From Favolaschia claudopus (taxonomy: Eukaryota > Basidiomycota > Agaricomycetes > Agaricales > Mycenaceae): a DNA stretch of 64,000 nt. Within the stretch, counting starts at the first letter, position 1. Each line of letters begins with the position of its first letter. The translations under genes and the position numbers were made by a program. The stretch is taken from NCBI GenBank assembly GCA_037176885.1, contig JAWWNJ010000031.1:1240001-1304000 (forward strand), written 5' to 3'. Positions 33,221 through 44,038 of this stretch are shown in pieces. Below the pieces are notes generated by a model. That model did not search any database, was not told where the DNA came from, and saw only the letters and a list, made by a program, of their open reading frames with translations.

Positions 33221-33846
33221 CTAGGTGGAGTCTTCGGATAGGCGAGAATCGGGTGTGGTCATCCCTGCCTGCTCACGCAACTCGCGTAGTTTGCTCTGAC
33301 GCTCCTCCTAGATGAGAGTTGAGCACTGGTGGGGCACATATAACTGCGATTGTGTTCACCGCATGAACAAGTTGGGCTTGGAGAGCCTCCGCAACGTGCT
33401 TCTTCTTCGCCTCGAGATCAACGGTGAGCTTGTCGTCCACCTGGTGCATCATCTGCAAAGATATGAAGAACAATGAAATCGCTATGAAGAGATAAGCGTA
33501 CCTCAGCATCTCGCTCGGCGCTGCGCAAGTCCACAACGACGGCGTCGTGCTGATGTGTAGCTTTGTTGAGGGCTTTCTGGGACGCGGTCTCAGCCTTGGT
33601 GATCTTGCCTAAGGCGTGGTCTGCTTTCTCGGCGGCCTAGTGAGTGTGCACTTGAGTCTGCTGCTGGGCGAGTTTGCTGAGTCGCCGCTAAACAACCTTC
33701 TGGGACTTGACTTTTTGCTTTTCGGTGCTTTGAACGTCTTTGAGAGCCTGCTTGACGCTATCTTCCTCGCGTTTTGCGTCCTTTGCGAGTTGCTTCTCGA
33801 GTTTCTTGATCCCAGCGGGCGAGGAAGGAACAGTGATGGCAGACAT
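33221..33846 (-). CDS. Small charged coiled-coil protein (tandem copy B)
   Basis: Four exons: 33846-33697 (150 nt), 33636-33502 (135), 33452-33360 (93), 33307-33221 (87); 154 aa. Sequence: MSAITVPSSPAGIKKLEKQL, KQALKDVQSTEKQKVKSQK, KALNKATHQHDAVVVDLRSA, TVDLEAKKKHVAEALQ, ending DSRLSEDST. Same architecture as copy A: matching exon lengths and phase-0 introns at equivalent places, with KALNKA(E/T)H(K/Q)HD in both. This is a clear local duplication with divergence. Predicted cytosolic or nuclear coiled coil; role unknown. Open frames visible in other phases over this stretch are shadows. Confidence 0.8.
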
Positions 33847-34210
33847 GGTGATGGTAGAAGGTCAAGACGCGTTGGTGACTCGTGACCGCGTTTTCTCGTT
33901 TTTGATGGCCGCGGGTTCGATCTTGGCACTCGCTAAACGTCGGTTGAAACTTCCGGGCTCACCACGCATACTCGCGAGAACTCGCATTTATTCTGGGTCC
34001 GGCAGGGTTAACGGACCTGCACGGACCTTCGTGGAATCTACGAAGGTCGGGGTCGACAGGAGCCAGTTGTTTTTACGCTTGGAGCAACGTAAAAATGGGC
34101 TCCACTGGCCGGGTGACGGAGGCGCGTAAACATTTGAAAATTTCTTGTGAAGCGAATCAGCGTTGGTCTCCACCCTGGCACACGTCCTGCTCCTGCTTTA
34201 GACCTCTATC

Positions 34211-37160
34211 ATGCCCTCCAAGCGTGCTGTTCCTAATATCGATGTTGGCCCTTCACATCATCATCAACGCCTTGAGAACGAGGCTTCCGAAGATGGCCAG
34301 GTCTTGCTCTCTTCTCCACCACAGTCCGCCGAAGATCTCTTAGCATCTCCCCCTTACAAGCGACAGGCTAGCCGCACGAATCTGCTCCACGAGCGCGGTC
34401 CCTCCCCCAGTCCCAGCTACAAGTCCACTTTTATGCCTAATGCCATCCACGAAACCGACTCCCCGGTTGAGAAGGAGAAAGAAAAGGGCCGGGCCGTTCA
34501 TTATCCTGAGGCCATAGTCCTGCCCCCACCCCCCATACCTGCTCATGCTGCAGAACGCGATCGAGATCGTCATTCGATTCACTCCGTCGCATCCTCTGCT
34601 GCCAACACCGATGACGAGGATGACGAGGACTACGACTGGTCAGACGAGGAGGATCTCGTTGACGAGGAAGCCAAGTTTGAGGAACGAATGGGAACAGCGC
34701 CAAAGAAGAAAGGTTGGAGTTTCAAGAGGTACGCTTTTAAAATTTGGATCCCTCATGAGTACTGAAGTATTGGATATTTTCTAAGATTTCTTACCTTGTT
34801 ATTCTCCTCGCTCATTGGTTCTACTTTTCTGGCTGGCGTCATCGTGACTCCTGCAATCCTTCTCTACTTTTTCTGGTATAAACCGACAAGGACCGAGCAC
34901 CGGCACAAAGTAGTTCTGAATGTCCAAGCATGGCTATTCTGGGCTGCTGCTAATCTTCTCGTCTCCTGGTACCTGGCCGTGGCCATCGATATCATCCCGT
35001 CTATCTTCCGGTTCATGCTTTCCATCGCATGGGGTCATGTCTCTGAGGCGATCAAAACTCGCATTGAGATGTACAACTCGGTCAAAAATACGATCAAACC
35101 CATATTCTATGCTGCAAGTGGTTGGGTTTCGTGGGTCATCATTTTCGGCCATATCTACAAGCTCTACGGTGACCCGGAAGAACCCAATCATCAAGGGTAC
35201 ACCGACATCACTTTCCAGGTTGTGGAGTTCTTTTTCTTCTTCACGCTCGTGCTTTGTATCCAGCGCTTGCTTTCGCATCTCATAGCTTTCTCATTCCACC
35301 GCACTGCATTCAAAGATCGATTGGATGCAGTGGAAGAGACTCTCAAAGTCGTGGAGAAGCTCAACCAGTACCGTCCCAAGTCGAAACGCTCTTCCGGTTT
35401 ACGCACTCCCCTCTTCGGAGCCCTAGGCACACCTACGTTGGACAAGGAGAACTTCAATTTCGTCTCCTCCAAGCTGAAGGCTCACAAGCACCGTTCCGAG
35501 CACGGGATTTCCGAGCATGGGGGATCCGAAAGCAAACGTCTGGTGCAGTACAGTGGTCTACCCGCCACGAGGTCGCGCCCGATGAGTGTCATGGAAGAGG
35601 AAGACAGTCCCCACCGTTACCCGCCAGACAGTCCCCATCGGTACCCCCCGTCGCACGGATCCCCTGTCCACGACTCCACGCTTGTTGGCACAGCGGCGAG
35701 GGCGTTGAAGTCCGCCGTACTGCACGACGCACGCAATATTTCGGGCAAAGATGCTATCGCTAATTCGGAATGGAATGTCAATTCAGCGCGCGAGGCGAAG
35801 GTGCATTTTTTTTCGATTCGTATACGTACATCTCTGGACTCACGAGAATCTCCCTAGCGTCTGGCGCGTTCACTGTATACGCGCCTCAAATCGCCGGCAC
35901 GCAACTTTCTTATCCCGAGTGACTTCCATCCCGCCTTCCCCACGGAGGACGAAGCGGGTGCAGCATTCCGGCTGTTCGACAAGGACAACAACGGCGATCT
36001 TTCTCGTGCCGAAATCAAGACGACGGTTATGAAGGTGTACAAAGAGCGCCGCTTCCTCGCCCGCGCTATGCGCGATGTCGGTGTCGCATTGAAAACCCTC
36101 GACCATATGCTGCTTTTTTTTGCCTTCATCGTCCTGTTCTTCATCAGTCTCAGCGTGTTCGGTGTGAACGTCACCAACAGTCTGACGAGTATCTACTCGC
36201 TCGGTATTGGCGCTAGTTTTATTTTCAAAGGGGCTGCGAGCGGTGCATTCGACTCGATCATGTTCTTGTTCGTAACACACCCCTTCGACACTGGCGACCG
36301 ATGTTTCGTTGACGACGAGGTAATGGTAGTTAAGAAAATGACCTTGTTCGCGGTACGATTCTCGCGTCTCCTGGTGTTCAATGGCTAAGGATGATGATAT
36401 AGACGGTATTCACGCGCTCTGATGGGATGGAATCATACTATTTCAATAGCCAACTGGCTAACAAATTCATGTACGTTTTGCAAGCATCCCTTCTGTCTCC
36501 AAGTCTGAATTCTTCTAGTACCAATGTTCGCCGAAGTGGGGTTAGTTTTTCCAAGTTTATACTTTTTCCCTCGCTAACCTTACTCGAATTTTTGTAGAAA
36601 ATGTTTGAGAGTTTGACGATGCAAGTCGCATGGCGGACGCCCCTCACCAAACTTGATGCTCTGGAGGCTGCCATGAACAGCTGGCTTTCGACGGAACAAA
36701 ATCGGTGGTTTGTTCCTGGCACAAGTGTCACACTCCAACGCATCGAATTCCAACACTACCTCGAGTTCACCATGGCTTATGGGCACAACGGGTGCGCACG
36801 TCTTTTCAGCTATCTCTTTCATCCACTCAAAGCCTTCGTCACAGAACCTGGCAAGATTGGGGTATGCGCAATGCACGCAAGACAGCCTTCCACGCAGCGG
36901 TTCAGTACTACTGTCATGAGCTGGGCATCGTTTGCTACAACGCGCCACAACCTATCATCTGGAACGACCCGAATGCCGGCCTCCCTCCTTACCCGCCCGC
37001 CGCTGGACCCTCGCCCGACGAGCCGGAGACAGAGGTGGTTCTTGGCAAGCCCTCAACCACTACTCTCGGATTCACGCCGCCAGCCACCACTTCTTCGAAA
37101 ATCATGCGCGCGCGCACGCGTGGCAAGAAGGCCGTGCGTGCTGTGGGCGGAGATTCATAA
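34211..37160 (+). CDS. Mechanosensitive (MscS-like) ion channel with EF-hand
   Basis: Seven exons: 34211-34728, 34786-35800, 35858-36352, 36403-36470, 36519-36540, 36598-36791, 36845-37160; 875 aa. Similar to fission yeast Msy1/Msy2, Ca2+-regulated channels of ER and perinuclear membrane that respond to hypo-osmotic stress. The N-terminal 170 residues are disordered and acidic near the end (DDEDDEDYDWSDEED). Transmembrane helices follow (LFSSLIGSTFLAGVIV, WLFWAAANLLVSWYLAV, VVEFFFFFTLVLCIQRLL). A single EF-hand, FDKDNNGDLSRAE, lies about residue 550, then the MscS pore region (LLFFAFIVLFFISLSVFGV, GIGASFIFKGAASGAFDSIM, HPFDTGDR) and the cytosolic domain. Exon 5 is 22 nt. The C-terminus is basic (RARTRGKKAVR). 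Confidence 0.93.
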
Positions 37161-37405
37161 ACATCTATACCTTCCTTCCATCTTCTCTATCTTTACTGAT
37201 TCATATGGACCAACCCGAAAACAACCCCGACCTTCGAAAGATCGGAGAATGTAAATACGCTATCAACTTTGCACGCCGCCTTCCCCCTTCCCTCCCTATT
37301 CAAGTCGATCTGGAGTATTAGAGTCGTAGAATAATCATGCTGTCGGTTTCGCTTCATCTTCATAAAATCAAGTAGTCGTACATAAATTGAATACACAACG
37401 AATCT

Positions 37406-38725
37406 TCATTTTCGTGGAAGGTTGCAAACTTTGGCCAGAACGCAGTCCCTCCATGATGCGTACATGAGCACGACGAACAAATTCCCTTCAGGTGAACCTG
37501 AAGTCAGCGGCACAGTATCATGCGGGTTCATCGGGTTGACGGCTAGAGCTGCAATGCCGTTGTTGGAGATGTGCAACGCCATCGTCGCTCTAATCTTGTC
37601 GGCCCATTTTATATACTTGTCTCCAAAGTGAAACGGCTGCAGAACCACCATACGGTAGACGACCGCTGCGAACAGTGAGGTGCCAGAAATTTCCCCAAAC
37701 CCTTGTGCCGTGGTGTCGTCGAGATAATTGCGCAACAGTCCGTCATCCATTGGGAAACTCATAGCTCCGTCCAGAATTTCCTGAATCCAGATCGATAGAT
37801 CTGAGACAGCGTCGTCTCGCCAAGTTGAAGAGACAGCCACTGGCACCTTTATGATAGTGGCGAGAACCCGAGCCATGCCTGCTGCAGCCCAGGCATTGCT
37901 TGTCGACCACAGACCGGTATCCTCATTTTCTGGGCCGATTATGTGTCTCCAACTGCCACTATCGGTTCGCAGAATCTTTCGATACAGCCCGCATTGAAGG
38001 TACGCCTCGTGAAGGAGTTCGAGGTCGTTCGCTTCGGCTGCTGCATAGGCGAGGAATGGGCTGGCGAGCATACTAATGTGAATCCAAGGTTTGCCGAATT
38101 CATCCATTACTTACGGGGCCATGTAGATAAAATCTGCCCTAGTACCAAGTCAGAAACAGCAATTCTGAGTCATAGTAAACGTAGTACACGCACCACAGCT
38201 CAGCAACAGCAGACCGATGAGAGATGGCGCCGTTAGAAAAACGCGGCGCAGAATTCATGAGATAGCCAATTTCTTCTTTCACTGCCCTTGCGTATGTCGC
38301 GTTCGATTTGCCGAGTAATACTGCGCTGACACCCAAACTGGCTGGATCCCCACCAGCGCCTTCGCCGTCTGACAGGGCGTTTGCGCCAGTTCCAACGACA
38401 ATTTTTCTAGCCGCATATCCAAGAGATACAACACAGGTTTCAGGATCACGGACAGTTGCTACAGGGAACGGAGCTGAGCCAAAGACAGAGAGTTCGGGAT
38501 CATGAAGTTCCAGCAGTGCCTCCGAAATAGTCTTATGAACAAGATTCATATATTCCGCTGAAGATGGTCGTTTACCTCCGAAGCCGTACCGAATTCCCAA
38601 CTGTGCGAGGGCAAAGCTTTGGCCACGGACACGACAGCGATAATGTCAAATCCCGGAGAAAAGGGGACGGGATTCCAGCTAGTGTAACCGTTGCAGGTAA
38701 GAAGTAAGCTTGCAGGATTAACCAT
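37406..38725 (-). CDS. Six-hairpin glycosidase-like protein (GH88/GH105 fold)
   Basis: Four exons: 38725-38576, 38531-38194, 38138-38115, 38072-37406; 392 aa. Exon 3 is 24 nt. The alpha/alpha-barrel pattern is visible: AVKEEIGYLMN, WADFIYMAPPMLASPFLAY, GSWRHIIGPENEDTGLWS, TSNAWAAAGMARVLATI, DTTAQGFGEISGTSLFAAVV. These blocks match fungal proteins annotated as unsaturated glucuronyl/rhamnogalacturonyl hydrolase-like, with the Asp-containing DFIYMAPP segment in place of the catalytic region. Substrate is unknown. The start MVNPASLLLTCNGYTSWNPV has no clear signal peptide, so an intracellular or unconventional location is possible; a longer N-terminus through a missed upstream exon cannot be excluded. 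Confidence 0.85.
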
Positions 38726-39044
38726 CGTTCAGAAGAGCAACTTGGCAGAGCTGTGGAAGATTCAGAGTGTAAGTATCGACAGAATGATTCAAGTTCATAC
38801 TGAGCCATTCACTCAACGTTTTGAGTCTCAGGAGCAAATCGAGGCCGGACGCGCTTCAGAGTTGGTTCTGAGCTCTGACGAGCTCAATAAGGAAATGAAT
38901 CTCGGCCTGATCTTTCCTGTTTTAGTGATCTCAGGTTTCTTTCAAGAGAGAGTGGGCTAGTTCCCAACAAAGCCGCACGAAACCAGGTCTATGCCGATTC
39001 AAGCGTTCTAATTAGTGACATAAACAAGCGAAGATCCTCGAAGT

Positions 39045-40248
39045 TCAGCCGACTGGTTGTACTCTCCAGATTCTCGTGGCCCCATCATCTCCCGTGGTGG
39101 CCAGTAAGTCCTCCAACCCACGCCTCGGACACCACGCAACAGAATTTATATCATGGACTCCATGAGCCTCAGGGAGCTGTGCAATCATTTTTTGTTGTAG
39201 TGTTGAATCCTCGTTTTCCTTGAGATAAATCAGCTTAGATAGAATCCAGTCAAGAACCAAACTCGCCGAAATATCCCAGATGCGAACAACACCGTCACTA
39301 CCTACAGCAGCAAGCCAACCCAAACTCGGCGAAGAGGATTTTCCCACTCCCCAAGTCACTGAGTACACACTGCGCTCATTGCCTTCGATGACAAGAGTGC
39401 ATTCCCATTTATGCTCCGCTATTCTCCGCCATATGCGAACAGTTTTATCGTCTGAAGCCGACGCTAGGTAGCTGCCCTTTGGGGCCCATGCGAGAGACCA
39501 AACAGTAGAACTGTGTCCGGTTAGGGTCAAGAAACAAAACCAATCGTCCGAAGGATCGTCGATATACATCTTGATGGTATCGTCGTATGAAGCAGAAGCG
39601 AGAATCTAAGCCACGCAGTTGTGAGTAGACTCGAGTGAGTGTGTAGAGAGAGAATATGCAGCGACCTCTTCCTCCGGATGCCATGCTACGCACTTCACAT
39701 CTTGCGTATGTTCCATGAGCACGCCCAAGCATTCAAAGTCAGCGTCCGGATGTACTGCACAGCAGCTAAGCGACGAGGCGGGTCGACGAACCACGAGAGC
39801 ACTCGCCCTCCCATATCCACACGGTTTTATCGCGACTACAGCTGGCAAGAAGGGTGCCGCTGCTGGAGTACGCGACGCTCTTGCACTCAGTTTCATGCCC
39901 TTCCAAAAGACTTGCACATTCCCACTCTCCGTTGTTCTCGTCAGACTCTTCTTGCTCCCAGATTCCGATGTTCGCATCAAACGACGCGGTGGCAAGAGTT
40001 TTACCGGACGGAGCCCATGCGATGGATCTTACAGTCTTGGTGTGGCCGGTCGGTATCGTTGCGATGTGCGAAAAAGTGGGGGTGGAAGAATTGGAGGCCT
40101 CGGTATAACTATACATTCGTACTGTTTTATCGGCGGCACAAGACGAGATGAGAGCTTTTGTGGGGTTCCAGGCAACATGCCAAGCGCGATCCTGGTGCCC
40201 AGGTAGTTCTTGTATAGCGTCGATTTTATGACTGAACTCGATGTCCAT
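39045..40248 (-). CDS. CIA1: Cytosolic iron-sulfur assembly protein CIA1 (CIAO1)
   Basis: Three exons: 40248-39807, 39754-39666, 39605-39045; 363 aa. Seven-bladed WD40 propeller of the CIA targeting complex, which passes Fe-S clusters to cytosolic and nuclear apoproteins. Blades visible: GHQDRAWHVAWNPTKALISS, KTVRSIAWAPSGKTLATASF, ECKSVAYSSSGTLLASCSRD, HTQDVKCVAWHPEEEILASA, STVWSLAWAPKGSYLASASD, GWLAAVGSDGVVRIW and LEDLLATTGDDGATRIW. The first intron (39806-39755) starts GCGAGT; only this GC donor keeps the IWE-VHPDADFEC junction in frame. The gene lies tail-to-head with its neighbours and has 226 bp to the next upstream gene. Confidence 0.96.
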
Positions 40249-40474
40249 CGTGGTTCAAGGCAAAGGGTTTATCGGATGAAATCGGATCTGATCGCCGACA
40301 CTATGTGCTTTGACCAAACGCATTCACTTGCATTCAGTCCCGGCGTAGAATCAGAAAATTATATCTCGGCGGCTGCAGATGTTAATACATTGGTATTATG
40401 ATAATACAAGGAATTGGGTGTTGAGGTACAGTTAATACAGCCGACGTAGTATACCCTCGCCGTCAAATAGTTGA

Positions 40475-40895
40475 TTAATAGTCGTATTCAGGACGCCTCG
40501 CGCGACGACGGCGCTCAGTGCCCCGATATTCTCGCCGCTCCCTCCGAGACTCGGCCTCACGCTGGCGCCGGGGAGTCTTACGGATGCCCAAGGCGCGTCT
40601 GACTTTCGTCATAAATGGAACATGAGCGGACCGGCCCTGCGTTGAAAGTGGATTAAGTAATCGAGAAGAACAGAAGGAAGAGAAAGCGTACCATTGCATG
40701 GAGCTCGGCCTTTGCATGCTTTCGTCCGGCTCGAGTAGTTTTCGGGTTGGAGAGGGCAGCTCCTGAAAGAGTCGTTGATCAAAGGTGAATTTACGACTGG
40801 CGTCGCTACGCACGATATCCCCCGGCAACTCGATCCGGGTCGCGACGGTAGAACGCACGGTGGTGTCTCCGTCCGCTTGAGCCAAAGAATCTCAT
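40475..40895 (-). CDS. Small basic protein, unnamed family (copy 2)
   Basis: Three exons: 40895-40814, 40762-40692, 40636-40475; 104 aa, very basic. N-terminus MRFFGSSGRRHHRAFYRRD, then LSNPKTTRAGRKHAKAELH and MGRSAHVPFMTKVRRALGIR followed by KTPRR, an Arg/Glu-rich helix and PEYDY at the end. The central 50 residues match copy 1 at 31496-31856 nearly residue for residue (HVPFMTKV, LGIR.TPRR), while N- and C-termini differ. It has one intron more than copy 1, splitting the conserved block after the second Met. Unknown function; charge suggests binding to an acidic partner. Confidence 0.8.
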
Positions 40896-41312
40896 GGTTA
40901 AAGTTTCGAGAGGAAGTAAAGGCGGTAAAATCAGTGGCCGATGTTCAGGGTAAAAGTGTGAGTTGGTAAAGGGCCCGGCGCCTTGCACTTATACCAATGA
41001 ATAATTAGACGTCATGGTGGCACCTTTGCATGCACGAGGAGTGGAAACTTTTTGGTGGCGTATGGGGCGGGGTTGGGGAGAACGCAGTTGCGATGACATC
41101 ATCGCTTCACGTCGACGGATTGTTATGAGATACACAGTACATGCAAGACCAGTCTCGCTCCATTATACAGCCGAAAAAGTGTAGATGCCCGACGGAGTAG
41201 AAACCTTGTTCATTTCAATTGCATTCTGGCAGGCGTATGTTAGTTCATTGTGTCGTGCATTGGAAACGAGAAAAAGCGAACAGAGTCCGGGTCCTCAGGC
41301 TCGTGCTCTGAT

Positions 41313-42751
41313 CTAACTGAGGAAATTGGGTCCATCTGCATCTACGTGAAGGTCAATTGGCACTTTCGCTGAAAAGAAGGATATGCCACATACCACGACG
41401 TTCCTCGTAAACTGTATGCTGGCCCCTTGACTGAACCCAGTCGTGGTGCCAGTACTCACAGCTGCGCTGACCTGCGATAGACTCCTTCGGTTGTTTACGT
41501 TTGCCAGTAAAGCGTTCAGAAACGAGCCCGGCATGGCTGTAGGAATGTTGCTAGCAAGCTCACGATTCACGTTGAGAAACTTACACATGAAGAAAAAAGT
41601 CCAGATGTCTTCAGATGCAGGTCAATCAGAGCATCTAAGGAGTATGGGCTCGAACTCACAGTCCTCCGGCGCTATTCTGTACTAGAACACAAAAGGTTGA
41701 GAGACTGAATAAAACCAAGTTGTTACAGTAATTTACCGCGATAGCTGCACCTAGCGCAACCATACTAAGAGCGGTCAGTCTTGAAAGCACGATTGAAGCT
41801 CAGTCGGGTACCTCGTTAAGAACCCGGTTTCTGACTTGCAGGTAAAAAGATGATAGATGGTAGTTACTGCATGGACTCACGAAGAGTGTAAACGACCAGA
41901 CGATCCAGGATGATCGCAGTGCTACCAAGAATAAGCACACTAACAGCAGCTAGATGCGGGTGAAATACTTTTTACTAAATGCAGAACGACTCTTAACTTT
42001 CAAGTAGAAGCTAAGAACGCAGGCGTTGACAATGTCCAAAGAAGCGTCTCCGAAGAAGAGCAAGTTCAAGAGCCACTTCTGTGTTTGGCCGACTATCGGA
42101 ATCGAGTCTGTCTTTATTGCCTCGGCTGCCAACTTGAAAGACGTGACCTGAAGTAATGCGACGATAATCCATAGAAAAATGGACACGTATAACGCTCCAG
42201 TGACTTTGTAGATCCTGGTCACGAAGAAAGCCTGTTGCGGATTGACTTCTCAATGTTAAGTTCAGCAAGGAATTTGGAAACAAACCTGGACTCCGTGATC
42301 AATGAGCGACCTTCGCGAGACTTGTAAGTACCTCACATAGCGGCAAAAAACACACAATCATTACCCGATAACAACACCCAAATTGAGCCCCCAGGGTGTG
42401 GATAGTAAGCTCAACAGTTGACCGAAATCTGTGACGGCCAAGACGTAGGCGCCTTGGCAAATACAGGCAGTATATGTGAGTTGAAGGACCCTAGCGGGTA
42501 TAGTTCAATCGCAGTCCTCTCGTGGGTGTGACTCCCGTACCACAAAAAAATCACCTACTCTACAAGTCAATAATGGACGGGCGAAGAGGACGCTGAGCGG
42601 GACCCACAGTGTATTTAATCATCCAGAAATCATTTGGGAATTGTTTCAAATAGTTGATGGTTTGCATGCATGTAAGGCCGAAGAAGAAGACGGTGAAAAA
42701 TGCCCCGCAGATGATGGGCCCCAGTGTGAGGTTGAGGGCAAAAGCCACCAT
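41313..42751 (-). CDS. DUF6534-type multi-pass membrane protein (copy 1)
   Basis: Ten exons: 42751-42564, 42490-42365, 42310-42286, 42231-41969, 41921-41881, 41830-41812, 41764-41737, 41681-41660, 41608-41585, 41536-41313; 319 aa. Mushroom-specific family with seven hydrophobic segments. Visible: LTLGPIICGAFFTVFFFGLT (helix 1), GSLIDHGVQAFFVTRIYKV, VSIFLWIIVALLQVTSF, GDASLDIVNACVLSFYLKV, TAIILDRLVVYTLQTGFLTS and SFLNALLANVNNRRSL, which is the conserved C-terminal SFLA-LNARR-like motif. Several exons are only 19-28 nt, so no open frame reveals the gene, but all phases agree. Function is unknown; the topology resembles 7-TM receptors, without evidence for that role. Exon 1 has one alternative donor. 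Confidence 0.8.
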
Positions 42752-43509
42752 GGCAGAGTTGAGCGGGTGACGGTGAAGGAGATGGTGGGTCCGGTAACTT
42801 TTGGAAAACAATGGTCGCATTCACACTGTCAAGAATTTCCGACACGAATTCTCATCGTTGACTTCTGGAGGCCTTCGGGCGTAGGCCGGGGAATATTTGG
42901 ACGAGTCGTGCTGTAATACCGAAACACATTGGAACAAAGGTCGAATCCGAATCAACTTCGCGAACAATGCGATTGGGTTTCACCACAATGAGAACAAGAC
43001 TCGTTGTCGCACTACAATTGCCCCCACGCTAGCAGAGAGGCAACAGATCGCGGTACTTTTGGTACTGATATGTGTCGCGGCGCAGACCAGCGCATCTCTC
43101 ATGATCTATGAACCACTAGCAGGGAGAGCGCTTTTGACTGTACTGCTGAAACAGCATGACACTGGCAGTTGCATCGTTGGCATTCATGGAGCGGTGATAG
43201 AAATAGACGAGAGGTCCGAGACTTTCGTCGGTGGTCGCCAGAATAACCTGTAAGTATCCTTCATCAGAAAACTGGACTAGTCAATTCTTCCAAATGCCCA
43301 GTGAGCCCGACATTAAATGCTGAGGCAGAACAGGGAAGAAATTGCCAATCTCCCTGAGCACATAGGTCCGAACTGAGGAGAGAGAAAAGAAGATAACGGT
43401 GACGAGGTCGTGGCTGGTCGTGTGCAAAGCGGCATCAGTGTAGTTCGGCTTTGTCCGAATTCCCTTTCCCCACTAACCATACCAAGGCCCTCCGCGCACA
43501 CCTGGTACC
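42752..43509. other. Intergenic region
   Basis: About 760 bp upstream of the DUF6534-type gene. No supported gene. It contains the promoter of that gene and short frames only. Confidence 0.5.
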
Positions 43510-43905
43510 TCTCTCACGGTTGTGAATTCTCGTTCGAGTTTTTTCCGAAGCGAGTTTGGAGTCGAATTTTTTTTCGTAACCCCCCCGGGGGGGTTTATGG
43601 ATTTTCGTTCCAGTTTCTCGCGAAGAGCCTTTTGAGTCGCATTTTTTCGTAACCCCCCCCGGGGGGGGTTATGAATTCTCGTTCCAGTTTTCGTGAAGCG
43701 AGTTTTGAGTCGCATTTTTTTCGTAACCCCCCCCCGGGGGGGTTTATGAATTTTGTGCGAGTTGCTCGCAGAATCGAAATTTTTTCACAACCCCCCCCCC
43801 GGGGGGGTTTATGGATTTTCGTTCCAGTTTCTCGCGAAGAGCATTTTGAGTCGCGATTTTTCCGGGGGGGGGTTATAGATTTTTGTAACCCCTCCGTTGC
43901 GAGGA
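43510..43905. repeat. Internally repetitive element built on C/G palindromes (copy 1)
   Basis: Four and a half copies of a 62-75 bp unit. Each holds a run of 7-10 C directly followed by 7-8 G (junctions near 43587, 43661, 43736 and 43801, with a G-only half at about 43864), flanked by TAAC before and GTTA/GTTTATG after, then a less conserved spacer with the phrases TTCGTTCCAG and GAGTCGCATTTTTT. The C/G tract is a perfect palindrome and can fold into a hairpin or, as single strand, G-quadruplex or i-motif. A related copy is at 45142-45351. The right end (gtaacccctccgttgcgag, about 43885-43903) matches the right end of that copy. No coding capacity. The tract lengths differ between units, as expected for slippage. 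Confidence 0.85.
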
Positions 43906-44038
43906 AAAATTTGACCTACACGCACCCTTGTTCCGTGCGCTGCTTCTCATGCCACGCAAAGCAAAGGATTAATTATGATACTCGATTTATACATACACTG
44001 CGCCAATAGTAACTTGTTCAGACAGCATAGCATGAGAA

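Noticed and set aside
33609..33929. 106-aa minus-strand Arg/Ser/Pro-rich frame
   Set aside because: Out-of-frame reading of the spliced coiled-coil gene (copy B).
41950..41975. 26-nt intron in the DUF6534-type gene
   Set aside because: Too short; an overlapping 47-nt intron (41922-41968) gives a better protein junction with correct phase.
42494..42543. Plus-strand sequence gcgggtatagttcaat resembling the 5' half of a tRNA-Gly
   Set aside because: The 3' half has no T-loop consensus or matching acceptor stem, and it lies inside an intron of the DUF6534-type gene. Chance similarity.
43510..43905. Regularly spaced repeats as a CRISPR-like array
   Set aside because: The genome is eukaryotic, the spacers are themselves related, and no cas genes exist. 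It is a minisatellite-like element.
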